From contig NC_016026.1 in NCBI RefSeq assembly GCF_000226315.1, positions 1,240,001-1,304,000 on the forward strand: a stretch of DNA of 64,000 nt, written 5' to 3'. The translations under genes were made by a program, and so were the position numbers. The notes beneath the pieces were generated by a model. That model was not told where the DNA came from. It saw only the letters and a list, made by a program, of their open reading frames with translations, and ran no database searches. Each line of letters starts with the position of its first letter. Position 1 is the stretch's first letter. The DNA is from Micavibrio aeruginosavorus ARL-13 (GTDB lineage Bacteria > Pseudomonadota > Alphaproteobacteria > Micavibrionales > Micavibrionaceae). Below are positions 1 through 8,009 of the stretch, in pieces.

Positions 1-1238
1 ATCTCTTCTACCTGCCTTACTGTTTCCTTGCTTTCTCGGAAATCATAAACTGACATTGCTTTATAAATCTCTTCCTCTTTCTTAGCATTCAGGGGAAGGG
101 AGCGCGCAAATTCCTTTTTGTCTTTCACAAGATATTTGTATCTAGGAAAGCGATTAAGAACGGTTTCTACTGTGTAGCTTTTTGCCTCAATGATTTCGTC
201 AATTTGCTCTTGAAGATAAAGTTTCGAGCAATCCACAGCCTTCCTAAGAATTTCTTCAAATTTGTCTTTTTCAATATCGAAGTTGTTTCGCTCTTGCGTA
301 ACATTCTCATCCAGTAAATCACTGGACAGAATGCCAACATAGGCAACTTGTTGGTCTTCATATTCAAAATAAGTATTAAGACCTGTTTGATTGTTTATAA
401 TATGCGGATAGACAATTCGACCATGTGCTGAAACATATATTTTATGCTCAGCTTTTTCTACAATCGACTTGTGCAACAAAAGATGTTGGATTTCAAAGCT
501 CCCAATATCTTCTATTTCAAACTTATCAATCTTGGGATTATGCGTGTTTTCAGAAATAATGTCCCTTACTTCATGTTTTGAATTTATATCTTCTACGGAA
601 ATGTCAGGGCATTCATCTCCTATAAGGAATGGAAGAAAATGAGCAATTATTTTATGTGTGATCAGTTCTGTCTTTTTGATGCAAGTTGTGTTGTATCTGC
701 CTTTTAAGTTTTGAAGGAAGACAGTTGTCCTTGAGCTGCTCTCTTGCGAACGCTCTTCATAGTTATAGTTTTGGAATGGATTGTCATTATCTAATATGAA
801 ATTGAATGATCTTCTATGTATTTCGTTTCCTGCTTTAAAAAAGCTATCAACATGAACCTTTTCAAATACCTTAAGCCATGTAAGGCGCCCAACGCCTTTG
901 CCGCCTTTTTGGATTTTATGAGAGGAGTCGTATGTTAAAAATGATTCAAAGTTTTCCTCATTTAAACCTGCACCATTATCTTCCACACTAAAGGACGTCG
1001 GGTTTCCTTCCTCATCTCGCACAATTTGAATTTTGATTTTGCCTTTTTCAATCCAGCCAGCACCAAATCGTTCCTGTATGGAGTGTATGGAGTTACTGAT
1101 TGCTTCAAAAAGCGGAATGATTGTATTGTCATAACTTGGAGACAGCGCCAAGTTTCTAATTCTCCCGCCTAAGTTTTCCTTTAACTGAAAACGCGGGCCA
1201 TCAGCCGCTTTACTAGCAGGCTTGCCTTGAAAATCCAT
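1..1238 (-). CDS. GHKL-family ATP-binding protein (3' end beyond window)
   Basis: The leftward frame is open from an ATG at 1238 to the window edge, giving about 412 residues without a stop. The N-terminal part has the GHKL (HSP90/MutL/histidine-kinase type) ATPase boxes in order: E45-A-I-S-N49, D87-N-G-A-G91 and G113-K-G-V-G117. The rest, rich in charged residues, matches nothing I recognise. It lies 87 bases downstream of the relaxase gene on the same strand and may be co-transcribed with it as element cargo. Stand-alone GHKL ATPases on mobile elements are sometimes defence proteins, but nothing here proves that. Its lower GC content than the neighbouring core genes fits acquired DNA. Confidence 0.7.
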   Translation of the reverse strand, partial: MDFQGKPASKAADGPRFQLKENLGGRIRNLALSPSYDNTIIPLFEAISNSIHSIQERFGAGWIEKGKIKIQIVRDEEGNPTSFSVEDNGAGLNEENFESFLTYDSSHKIQKGGKGVGRLTWLKVFEKVHVDSFFKAGNEIHRRSFNFILDNDNPFQNYNYEERSQESSSRTTVFLQNLKGRYNTTCIKKTELITHKIIAHFLPFLIGDECPDISVEDINSKHEVRDIISENTHNPKIDKFEIEDIGSFEIQHLLLHKSIVEKAEHKIYVSAHGRIVYPHIINNQTGLNTYFEYEDQQVAYVGILSSDLLDENVTQERNNFDIEKDKFEEILRKAVDCSKLYLQEQIDEIIEAKSYTVETVLNRFPRYKYLVKDKKEFARSLPLNAKKEEEIYKAMSVYDFRESKETVRQVEE

Positions 1239-1325
1239 AGCTATCACCTTTCGATGCCTACTCTAATAGCAAATTTATTGCTTTAGTATCTATAGTAGCC
1301 ATCCTTTGTGATCCGAAGCTGTGGA

Positions 1326-3410
1326 TTATTTTGTTTCTGGTTTCTTCTCATCAGGCTTACGACCAGGTGAGGTTTGACGGGATTTTTTAGCGCCTGATTT
1401 CATATTAAAGGCATCGCTCATTCTGGGCTTTGTTTGTTCATTCTCAGCCTTAGCAGCTTCGCTAAAAGCACTTTGCTTCTTGGTCTGGGGTTTTTCTGTC
1501 GTACTGTCTGCACGTTCGTAGGGTTCCGCGCGATATTCCGGCGGAACCTTGGCTCTTTTCGCTTCCGCTTCGGCTCTGACTTTTTCCCTAACTTGGCTGT
1601 AGGTTGCCGCCTTATGCGGGACTTCCTGTGCCTTTGAAAAACTGCTCTGGGTTTCGGTATTGCTTGGCCGTTGTTGCGGTGCGGCCTTCCTCTGTGCTTC
1701 CAGTGCCGCTTCTATACTGCGCTGGAATGAGCGCATTTTATCACTGGCAGGGATAAACCAATTTTTACGGTCGGCGGTGTCTGGTTTTGCTGCCATTGCC
1801 TCTGGTTTTGTAATCGACGCTGTCTTCGTTTGGAGAATTTGATTGATTGCTGTTGAATTGCGCAGTGTTTTTCTATCGCCTTTAAGCGCAGAGGGCGCTC
1901 TGTACTGTTCAGGAATTTGGCTTCTTATCATTTCGGCTTTCAGGTGGAGTTTAAGATTAACCTCCCTGTCTGTAATTTGCCGCGCTGGTGGCGGGGATTG
2001 TTCTTTAAAACTTGCGGCAACAGAAGGAGAGGGTTTCTTTAATTCTTTTTCTATGGAATCGACAAAGCTTTTGTAGCGGTAAAAATCTTCCTTCTTGGCC
2101 TCTACGATAGCCATGTTCTGCTTCATTTCCCTGATTTGGTGATGCAGCCCTTCACGGTATGTCCTGCCATAGCGGATGTTCTGGCGTTCTTTCCGCGCCT
2201 GTTTTTCTTCGGCGGTAATATTTATGGCGGCGCGGGCTGCCTTGCGGTTTACAAGCAGGTCTGCGGCCAGCTTCACCACGCTAGCAATAGATTGCCTGAT
2301 AGCGGCTTTAAGGCTTGTCTTGGTTTCAAGCGCCTGTAGTTTCTCCACACGCCTATCAAGCCGTTCCATGAGCCTGTCTAGCTGGTCGATCTGTTCTAAC
2401 AGGGGCTTGTCGCCAAAGGCCGCCCGTTTTTCATTCAGGGCTTTGATTTCATCGTTAAAGATGCTGCGGGTCTGTTTCTTATCGAGGGCAGGGTAGTCAA
2501 TCTTGCGGCCTGTACTGTCTTCACGGGCTTTGCTTTGCAGGGGCGCGGCTTGGCCACGGGATGATGAACCGGAAGAAGAGTCTTTTTCACCTTTGCCTTC
2601 TTCTTCGCCGGATTCATCATCGGATTCTTCGTCCTTATCGGCTTTCCTGAATTCCTTGGCCAGCAGGCTTTCATAGGCGGCGGCGTTCGTGGAAGCCTTG
2701 CCTTCATGGGTTTGCGGTATGCGGTCGACTCCCTGCGCCTCCAAAGTGCGCCTGTCGATCTTGGCATCTGGAAAGCCTGCGCGTTTCAGCGCGTCATTCG
2801 CCAGTGTTTCCCAAACCGCACGAATGATCTCGACTTCTTGCGGCCCGGTGGCCTTGTCGTCAAGAATTCGGGTTTTAGCACCTAAGCCTTCGCCTGTGAT
2901 TTCGCGGGTAGTGAAGAGCAGGTGGGCGTGGTGGTTGCGGGGATCGTGGCCGTCACCCGCAACAGGGCCGTGGATGGCTACGTCCACGGCCACGCGGTAG
3001 CGTTCCATCAGATAAAGCCCCATATCGCGGGCCAGTTCCGCACGGGCTTTATCGTTTAACTCATGCGGCAGCGCAAGAATGGCCTCCCGCGCTACGCGGG
3101 CGTTCTTGCGATTTTCGGCTGCCTCTGCCGCATTCCACAAAAAGGCACGGGTAAAGAATTTTTCAGGGACGTCAGGCGGCGCAAGAATAAAGGCGGCTTT
3201 AACGCCTTTACGTTTTTCGTAGCGGTGCATGGTTCCGGTGCGTTCGTCTTTCAGGTATGAACCTGAACGATACGCAGCGGCGGCCACGGCAGAGTGGCCA
3301 TCGGCCCGTGAAAAAGTTCGCAATGAACAATGATAAATCGCCAAAGGCTTCAGCCTTTCCCCTGCCCACGGATTTATGGGGGAGGGCGCGAGCGATTTAT
3401 CATTGTTCAT
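1326..3410 (-). CDS. MobA/MobL-family (MOBQ) conjugative relaxase
   Basis: This relaxase would nick oriT and pilot the transferred strand. The N-terminal motif AIYHCSLRTFSRADGHSAVA (residues 24-43) is typical of the MobA/MobL family, and the metal-binding histidine cluster NHHAH lies at 159-163. The C-terminal half is charged, coiled-coil-like and proline-rich, with a Ser/Glu-rich patch near residue 265. Family members usually begin directly at the AIYH motif, so the TTG at 3344 (codon 23) is an alternative start to the ATG at 3410. The extra 22 codons coincide with a long inverted repeat. The oriT lies just upstream. The family call is firm and the start is uncertain. Confidence 0.88.
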   Translation of the reverse strand: MNNDKSLAPSPINPWAGERLKPLAIYHCSLRTFSRADGHSAVAAAAYRSGSYLKDERTGTMHRYEKRKGVKAAFILAPPDVPEKFFTRAFLWNAAEAAENRKNARVAREAILALPHELNDKARAELARDMGLYLMERYRVAVDVAIHGPVAGDGHDPRNHHAHLLFTTREITGEGLGAKTRILDDKATGPQEVEIIRAVWETLANDALKRAGFPDAKIDRRTLEAQGVDRIPQTHEGKASTNAAAYESLLAKEFRKADKDEESDDESGEEEGKGEKDSSSGSSSRGQAAPLQSKAREDSTGRKIDYPALDKKQTRSIFNDEIKALNEKRAAFGDKPLLEQIDQLDRLMERLDRRVEKLQALETKTSLKAAIRQSIASVVKLAADLLVNRKAARAAINITAEEKQARKERQNIRYGRTYREGLHHQIREMKQNMAIVEAKKEDFYRYKSFVDSIEKELKKPSPSVAASFKEQSPPPARQITDREVNLKLHLKAEMIRSQIPEQYRAPSALKGDRKTLRNSTAINQILQTKTASITKPEAMAAKPDTADRKNWFIPASDKMRSFQRSIEAALEAQRKAAPQQRPSNTETQSSFSKAQEVPHKAATYSQVREKVRAEAEAKRAKVPPEYRAEPYERADSTTEKPQTKKQSAFSEAAKAENEQTKPRMSDAFNMKSGAKKSRQTSPGRKPDEKKPETK

Positions 3411-3413
3411 TGC
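3320..3413. repeat. 22-bp perfect inverted repeat across the relaxase start
   Basis: Positions 3320-3341 and 3392-3413 are perfect reverse complements (22 bp), separated by 50 bases. The right arm includes the ATG at 3410 and the left arm encodes the AIYHCSL motif of the relaxase. A smaller palindrome (aaaggct/agccttt) sits in the spacer next to the alternative TTG start. In mRNA the arms would hide the ATG in a long stem. It could be a translational control hairpin, a relaxase-binding site, or the scar of a local inverted duplication. Confidence 0.85.
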
Positions 3414-3419
3414 TCTAAA

Positions 3420-3511
3420 GGCATTCCTCCCAAAAGCCCCAAGGCCAAGGAATGCCGATCACCCGTGCCGCCCTGAAAGCACTGCAAACGGAGTTTGCGT
3501 AAGTGCGCTCT
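3420..3511 (+). other. oriT: Predicted origin of transfer (oriT), IncQ/MOBQ type
   Basis: The six-base inverted repeat GCAAAC-gga-GTTTGC (3484-3498) is followed directly by GTAAGTGCGCTCT (3499-3511). RSF1010/R1162-type oriTs have the same architecture: an inverted repeat, then TAAGTGCG next to C-rich DNA at the nick. By analogy the nick would lie near 3507/3508. A second inverted repeat, ggcattcct/aggaatgcc (3420-3428 and 3448-3456), lies between this core and the relaxase gene. Position upstream of a MobA/MobL relaxase supports the call. The motif and context are seen; the function is inferred. Confidence 0.72.
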
Positions 3512-3667
3512 TAAGCCCTTATTGTTTAGGATAGCAGGGGGACATTAAGGTTTTGTTACGGAAATGCTTGAATTGCTCCACCCTTAATTCTTGCGGACTA
3601 TAAAGTGATTCTTGAGAATGGCAAAGGTGAGGTGGATGGCCAGCTACAGAAAGAAAATCCTAGCCGT

Positions 3668-3685
3668 TACATTAAAAATAATGTA
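3668..3685. promoter_or_regulatory. Palindrome upstream of abiEi, candidate autoregulation operator
   Basis: TACATTA-aaaa-TAATGTA is a perfect 7-bp inverted repeat ending 11 bases before the abiEi ATG at 3697. AbiEi antitoxins repress their own operon by binding inverted repeats in the promoter, so this AT-rich palindrome is a reasonable operator. No clear -35/-10 pair can be fixed around it. Confidence 0.45.
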
Positions 3686-3696
3686 TTTTAGGTAGT

Positions 3697-4464
3697 ATGA
3701 ATACCAATAACAGAGAAAAATTAAAGAATCTGTTGGACTCGCACTTGCCGGGAACCGTTTATGTCGCTTCATGGCTGGAGGGGCGCGGCATATCCCGCGA
3801 CCTCCAGAAACACTACCGCAAAAGCGGCTGGTTGGAAACGGCTGGCACAGGGGCTTTCAAACGCCCCGGCGAACAAGTGTCATGGCAGGGGGGCTTATAC
3901 GCCCTGCAAGCGCAAAGCGGGCTGGACGTTCATGCAGGGGCGTTGACTGCGCTGGCTCTGCAAGGCTACGCCCATTATCTGCGCCTTGGCGCGGAAACCG
4001 TCTTTTTGTTTTCGCCGCCAAAAACCAATTTGCCCGCATGGTTCAAAAATCGCGATTGGGGGCAGAAAATCCATCATTGCAAAACCTCTGCCTTGCCTCC
4101 CGCGCTTGCGCTGGCGGATTATCAGGCCGGGGCGTTTTCAATACAAATATCCACGCCGGAACGCGCCTTTCTGGAGTGTCTGCATTTATCGCCCGATACG
4201 ATCGATCTGGTAGAATGTTACCAAGTGATGGAAGGCTTAACGACCTTGCGGCCCAAGCTGCTGCAACCGCTTTTGGAACAATGCAGCTCGATCAAGGTCA
4301 AACGGCTGTTTCTCTACATGGCCGAAAAAGCCGGGCATGACTGGTTCCAGCGGCTCGATACCTCTAAATTCAATTTGGGGGCGGGGGCCAGAACCGTCAC
4401 CAAGGGTGGGGTTTACGTTTCCAGCTATGGCCTGACTGTACCAGAGGAGTTAGTCAAATTATGA
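3697..4464 (+). CDS. abiEi: AbiEi-family antitoxin / transcriptional regulator
   Basis: This is the antitoxin of a type IV toxin-antitoxin pair; it opposes the toxin's effect and represses the operon. The 255-residue protein has an N-terminal winged-helix region (YVASWLEGRGISRDLQKHY) followed by the larger AbiEi domain, in which the segment STPERAFLECLHLSPDTIDL is typical of the family. Its stop overlaps the start of the downstream toxin by four bases (ATGA), indicating translational coupling. The identity rests on these segments together with the unmistakable toxin partner. Its position beside the relaxase suggests it stabilises the element or blocks phage. Confidence 0.82.
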   Translation: MNTNNREKLKNLLDSHLPGTVYVASWLEGRGISRDLQKHYRKSGWLETAGTGAFKRPGEQVSWQGGLYALQAQSGLDVHAGALTALALQGYAHYLRLGAETVFLFSPPKTNLPAWFKNRDWGQKIHHCKTSALPPALALADYQAGAFSIQISTPERAFLECLHLSPDTIDLVECYQVMEGLTTLRPKLLQPLLEQCSSIKVKRLFLYMAEKAGHDWFQRLDTSKFNLGAGARTVTKGGVYVSSYGLTVPEELVKL

Positions 4465-5384
4465 TCTCGGAAACCTACCGCGCCCAAGTTGATTTGCTGT
4501 TACAGGTCTTGCCCCATGTGGCGAAAGAAGGGTCTTTTGCCCTCAAGGGCGGCACGGCGATAAACCTGTTTGTCCGCGATATGCCCCGCCTGTCGGTTGA
4601 TATTGATTTATCGTGGCTGCCGTTTGATGATCGCGCGACCGCACTTGCTGGCATTACGGATGCCCTGCGGCGCGTCAAGGCGCGGGTGGAAACCGCTATC
4701 CCCATGTCTAAGGTTGCCTTGGTTCCGCAAAGTGACGGACAGGAAGCCAAGCTAACCTGTCAGACCCAAGCCGCGCAAATCAAAGTGGAGGTGAATACCA
4801 CTATCCGGGGCAATCTCTTGCCGCCGCGCATGATGGATATTGCCGATACGGTGGAGTCCGAATTTGGGCGGTTTATGACGGTTAATGTCGTGTCCCATGC
4901 AGAGTTGTTCGGTGGGAAGATATGCGCCGCTCTCGACCGCCAGCACCCCCGCGATTTGTTTGACGTTTACCACATGCTGAACAATGAAGGGCTGACGGAT
5001 GATATTCGCATGGGATTTATGGCTGCGCTTTTGAGTCATTCCCGCCCCATCCATGAAATGATACGGCCTAATTTCCAAGATCAGGAAAGAGCGTTTGAAG
5101 CGCAATTTGCAGGTATGGCTTTTACGCCGTTCAGCTATAGAGATTTTGAAGATACGCGGGAGCGTCTGGTGCAGGAAATTCACAAGAGCTGGTCAGGTAA
5201 TGATCGCGCTTTCTTGCTTAGCTTCAAACAAGGGAAGCCGGACTGGTCATTATTTTCCTTAGAAAATCTATCTCGTATGCCTGCCGTGCAATGGAAGCTG
5301 CTGAACATTCAAAAGCTAATAAAGCAAAATCCTGATAAATACGCCGAACAGTTTAAAGCCCTTGAAGATCGTCTTGGTGCGTAA
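4461..5384 (+). CDS. abiEii: AbiEii/AbiGii-family nucleotidyltransferase toxin
   Basis: This toxin of the AbiE type IV system belongs to the nucleotidyltransferase-fold (MenT-like) family; related toxins add nucleotides to tRNA acceptor ends. Visible signatures are LKGGTAINLF (the GG-T-x-x-N nucleotide loop, about residues 28-37), RLSVDIDLSW (catalytic D-x-D, about 43-52) and the family block RDLFDVYHM near residue 170. The length of 307 residues is normal. It overlaps abiEi by four bases. No catalytic residue appears to be missing, so it is likely active. Confidence 0.88.
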   Translation: MISETYRAQVDLLLQVLPHVAKEGSFALKGGTAINLFVRDMPRLSVDIDLSWLPFDDRATALAGITDALRRVKARVETAIPMSKVALVPQSDGQEAKLTCQTQAAQIKVEVNTTIRGNLLPPRMMDIADTVESEFGRFMTVNVVSHAELFGGKICAALDRQHPRDLFDVYHMLNNEGLTDDIRMGFMAALLSHSRPIHEMIRPNFQDQERAFEAQFAGMAFTPFSYRDFEDTRERLVQEIHKSWSGNDRAFLLSFKQGKPDWSLFSLENLSRMPAVQWKLLNIQKLIKQNPDKYAEQFKALEDRLGA

Positions 5385-5495
5385 GAAAAAGATGGATGGC
5401 CTGAAAGATAGAGTTTTTTCTGAAAGTTGAATTTGACGATATAATACCAGACTTCCCCAGAACCATCAGTTCATGGGCATATGATTACGCGGTAG

Positions 5496-5612
5496 GAAAC
5501 GATCAAGTTTATCGGCACACCGGAATATCTGGCGCAGCCGGATTTTGATCGAATTTTGGAGAAGGTGTACAAAGTTCGTGATCGTATCTGCGTTTTGAAT
5601 ATTTTCTTTTGA
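5496..5612 (+). pseudogene. Possible gene remnant between abiEii and the copper operon
   Basis: An open stretch follows a stop codon without any usable start and encodes a plausible protein tail (FIGTPEYLAQPDFDRILEKV) before a TGA. It may be the 3' scar of an older gene. I cannot name a family, and chance is not excluded. The rest of 5385-5646 is AT-rich spacer in which I see no gene. Confidence 0.2.
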
Positions 5613-5646
5613 TTTTATTGAGAAAACTCTCATTTTTTATAGGCAA

Positions 5647-5676
5647 TTGAAATCTTTAACAAATGTGCTATATAAC
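5647..5676 (+). promoter_or_regulatory. Predicted sigma-70 promoter of the copper operon
   Basis: TTGAAA (5647-5652) and TATATA (5669-5674) are spaced by 16 bases; TATAAC at 5671-5676 is an alternative -10 with 18-base spacing. Transcription would begin close to the ATG at 5683, giving a leaderless or nearly leaderless message. No copper-regulator (CopR or CueR type) operator could be recognised with confidence. Confidence 0.45.
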
Positions 5677-5682
5677 AAAACC

Positions 5683-6092
5683 ATGAGGAAATTTCTTCTC
5701 AGCTTCCTAATGCTTATCATGCTCACGCCTTCGCTGGCGTGTGCAATGCCAGTCTGCGCCGAACCCGCGCAAGCGGCAAAGCCGATGGCAATGTCGGATA
5801 TGCCTTGCCCAAGCATGGATCACCAAGGCAAGACGAAGGAAAAAAATCCAGTTCCGACATGTTAATGAAGGACTGTTTGGGCCTTGAATTGCTGGTGGTC
5901 GATAATGGGCCTGTAATTCATAAACCTGATGCTTCTAAGGATGTAGCAGTTATTCTGGCCTTGAATATCGGACCTGTTACCGCTTGGACATTAGACAATG
6001 TTCGCACTATTCGTGGCCCGCCGCCTGATTGGCCTAGCCATTTTCAAACTCAACCCTCCATTATTCTGACGACCCAACGTCTGCGGATTTAA
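5683..6092 (+). pseudogene. Small secreted copper-cluster protein interrupted by a -1 frameshift
   Basis: The frame starting at 5683 encodes a signal peptide (MRKFLLSFLMLIMLTPSLAC) and a short Met/Cys-rich segment (MSDMPCPSMDH), then stops at 5865. A -1 shift in the seven-A run at 5840-5846 continues into an overlapping frame (LMKDCLGLELLVVDNGP) that ends in RGPPPDWPSHFQTQPS at 6092. Together they make one plausible periplasmic protein of about 136 residues directly before copA. The slip site reads A AAA AAT in the zero frame. Gene decay, a sequencing error in the A-run and programmed frameshifting all remain open. Confidence 0.55.
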
Positions 6093-6146
6093 TCCCCGGC
6101 GCATTTTTTGTTTTTTGCGCTCAGCTTCCAGCTATGGGGATTCCCG

Positions 6147-8009
6147 ATGAAATTTTACGCCTATACTCTATTTTTGTGCCTGTTCTTTAGCTTTGCCAGC
6201 CCGGCCAAGGCGGAGGAATACAATCTTGTCATTGCCCATGAACCCGTGAATATCACCGGTAAGACCGTTGAAAAAATCACCATTAACGGCACCATTCCCG
6301 GCCCGACCTTGCGGTTTACCGAAGGCGAGGATGCCATCATTCATGTCACAAACAAGATGGATGAGGATACGTCCGTCCATTGGCACGGCCTGATTTTGCC
6401 CGGTGAAATGGACGGTGTTCCCGGCTTCAATGGTTTTCCGGGTATCAAGCCGGGCGAAACCTTCACCTATCGCTTCCCTGTTAATCAAACCGGCACCTAT
6501 TGGTATCACGCGCATAGTTCCGAACAGGAACAGGACGGACATTACGGCTCTCTCGTGCTTGTCCCGAAAGGCAAAGACCCGATCCGCGCCGACCGCGATT
6601 ATGTTGTCCTTTTATCAGATTTCCATGATGAAGACGGAAAAGATATTTTCAGCAATTTGAAAATGTCGTCTGAGTATTACCAATATGCTCGCCGCACGAT
6701 TGGAGATTTCTTTGCGGACGCGGAAGAAAAAGGATTTGGCAAAGCATGGGCCAACGCCAAAATGTGGGGCGAAATGCGGATGCTGCCGACCGACCTTTCT
6801 GATGTTTCCGGCTATACATTTCTCGTGAACGGCAGAACGCCTGAACAAAACTGGACGGCCCTGTTCAAACCCGGCGAACGGGTGCGCCTGCGTTTCATCA
6901 ACGCTTCGGCCATGAGCATTTATGATGTGCGAATTCCCGGTCTGAAAATGAGTGTGGTTGAGGCGGACGGCCAAGGCGTAGAGCCGGTTACGGTTGATGA
7001 ATTCCGCTTTGGCGTTGCGGAAACCTATGACGTTATTGTGACGCCCAAGGAAGACAAAGCCTTCACGATTGCAGCGGAATCTATCGACCGCACTGGCTTT
7101 GCACTTGGCACCCTTGCACCGCGCGAAGGCATGAAAGGCCCGGCACCGCAGACGCGCCCGCGTGCTTTGCTGACTATGGCGGATATGGGTATGGGCCACG
7201 ATATGGCGGGCATGGAAGGCATGGACCATTCCAAAATGAACCATGATATGCCGATGGGCGATATGGCAGGGATGGATCATGGTAACATGGGACATGACAT
7301 GGTCGGAATGTCTATGGAGGATATGCAAAGCGGCTGGGCGCAAGCGGGAACCCCGCCGGGCGACAAGGCTTTAAGCTATGCCGATCTTCGCTATGTCGGC
7401 ATTCAGGCAGACACGCGCCAGCCGGAACGTGAAATTCTTGTCCGTCTTGGCGGCAACATGGAGCGTTTCATATGGACAATTAATGACAAGAAATTTGAAG
7501 ATTCCGGGCCGATCAATCTGAAATACGGCGAGCGCGTTCGCCTGAAATTCGTCAATGATACGATGATGGCGCACCCTATGCACTTGCACGGAATGTTTGT
7601 TCAACTTGAAAACGGCCAGCCCGCCGAAAAATTACCGAACAAGCACACGGTCATTGTCGCACCGGGGCAAACCTATTCGGTATTGCTGACCGCCGATCAA
7701 CCCGGCGAATGGGCGTTCCATTGCCATCTCCTGTTTCATATGTCCGCAGGTATGATGAACAAGGTGGTTGTAGCAAAGCTTGACCCTAATGCCGTGCCGC
7801 CGCCGAAAGCATCCACCACGAAGGCTGCGCCGCAAAAAGAAAAGCCGGAACAGGCTGATCCGCATGAAGGGCATTCCATGCCGATGAACCATCAAGGCAT
7901 GGACATGAAAGGCATGGACGACATGCCGAGTATGGATCATTCCACGCCTCAAAAAAATGATACTTCGTCAAATCAAAATTCTTCTCACGGAGGCCACGAT
8001 GCACACTAA
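6147..8009 (+). CDS. copA: Copper-resistance multicopper oxidase CopA
   Basis: This periplasmic multicopper oxidase of the CopA/PcoA family would oxidise Cu(I) or sequester copper. All four copper-binding motifs are present: HWHGLILPG, YWYHAHSSEQEQDGHYG, HPMHLHG and HCHLLFHMSAGMM. The middle (near residue 365) and the C-terminus carry Met/His-rich repeats of the MDHSKMNHDMPM type that bind copper. The start chosen is the ATG at 6147, because the signal peptide (MKFYAYTLFLCLFFSFASPA) begins there; an upstream in-frame start at 6108 only adds residues before it. The product is 620 residues. Its end overlaps copB by 11 bases. Confidence 0.93.
   Translation: MKFYAYTLFLCLFFSFASPAKAEEYNLVIAHEPVNITGKTVEKITINGTIPGPTLRFTEGEDAIIHVTNKMDEDTSVHWHGLILPGEMDGVPGFNGFPGIKPGETFTYRFPVNQTGTYWYHAHSSEQEQDGHYGSLVLVPKGKDPIRADRDYVVLLSDFHDEDGKDIFSNLKMSSEYYQYARRTIGDFFADAEEKGFGKAWANAKMWGEMRMLPTDLSDVSGYTFLVNGRTPEQNWTALFKPGERVRLRFINASAMSIYDVRIPGLKMSVVEADGQGVEPVTVDEFRFGVAETYDVIVTPKEDKAFTIAAESIDRTGFALGTLAPREGMKGPAPQTRPRALLTMADMGMGHDMAGMEGMDHSKMNHDMPMGDMAGMDHGNMGHDMVGMSMEDMQSGWAQAGTPPGDKALSYADLRYVGIQADTRQPEREILVRLGGNMERFIWTINDKKFEDSGPINLKYGERVRLKFVNDTMMAHPMHLHGMFVQLENGQPAEKLPNKHTVIVAPGQTYSVLLTADQPGEWAFHCHLLFHMSAGMMNKVVVAKLDPNAVPPPKASTTKAAPQKEKPEQADPHEGHSMPMNHQGMDMKGMDDMPSMDHSTPQKNDTSSNQNSSHGGHDAH

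Noticed and set aside
1434-3260. Several rightward frames opposite the relaxase gene
   Set aside because: Shadows of a strongly supported relaxase; no motifs or ribosome sites.
5739-6092. The second frame of the small copper-operon protein as a separate gene
   Set aside because: Its beginning lies inside the signal-peptide region of the other frame in the wrong register; it reads better as a frameshifted continuation.
6615-7343. Long leftward His-rich frame opposite copA
   Set aside because: The histidines come from the reverse of Met-rich (atg/cat) repeats of copA; not a real gene.
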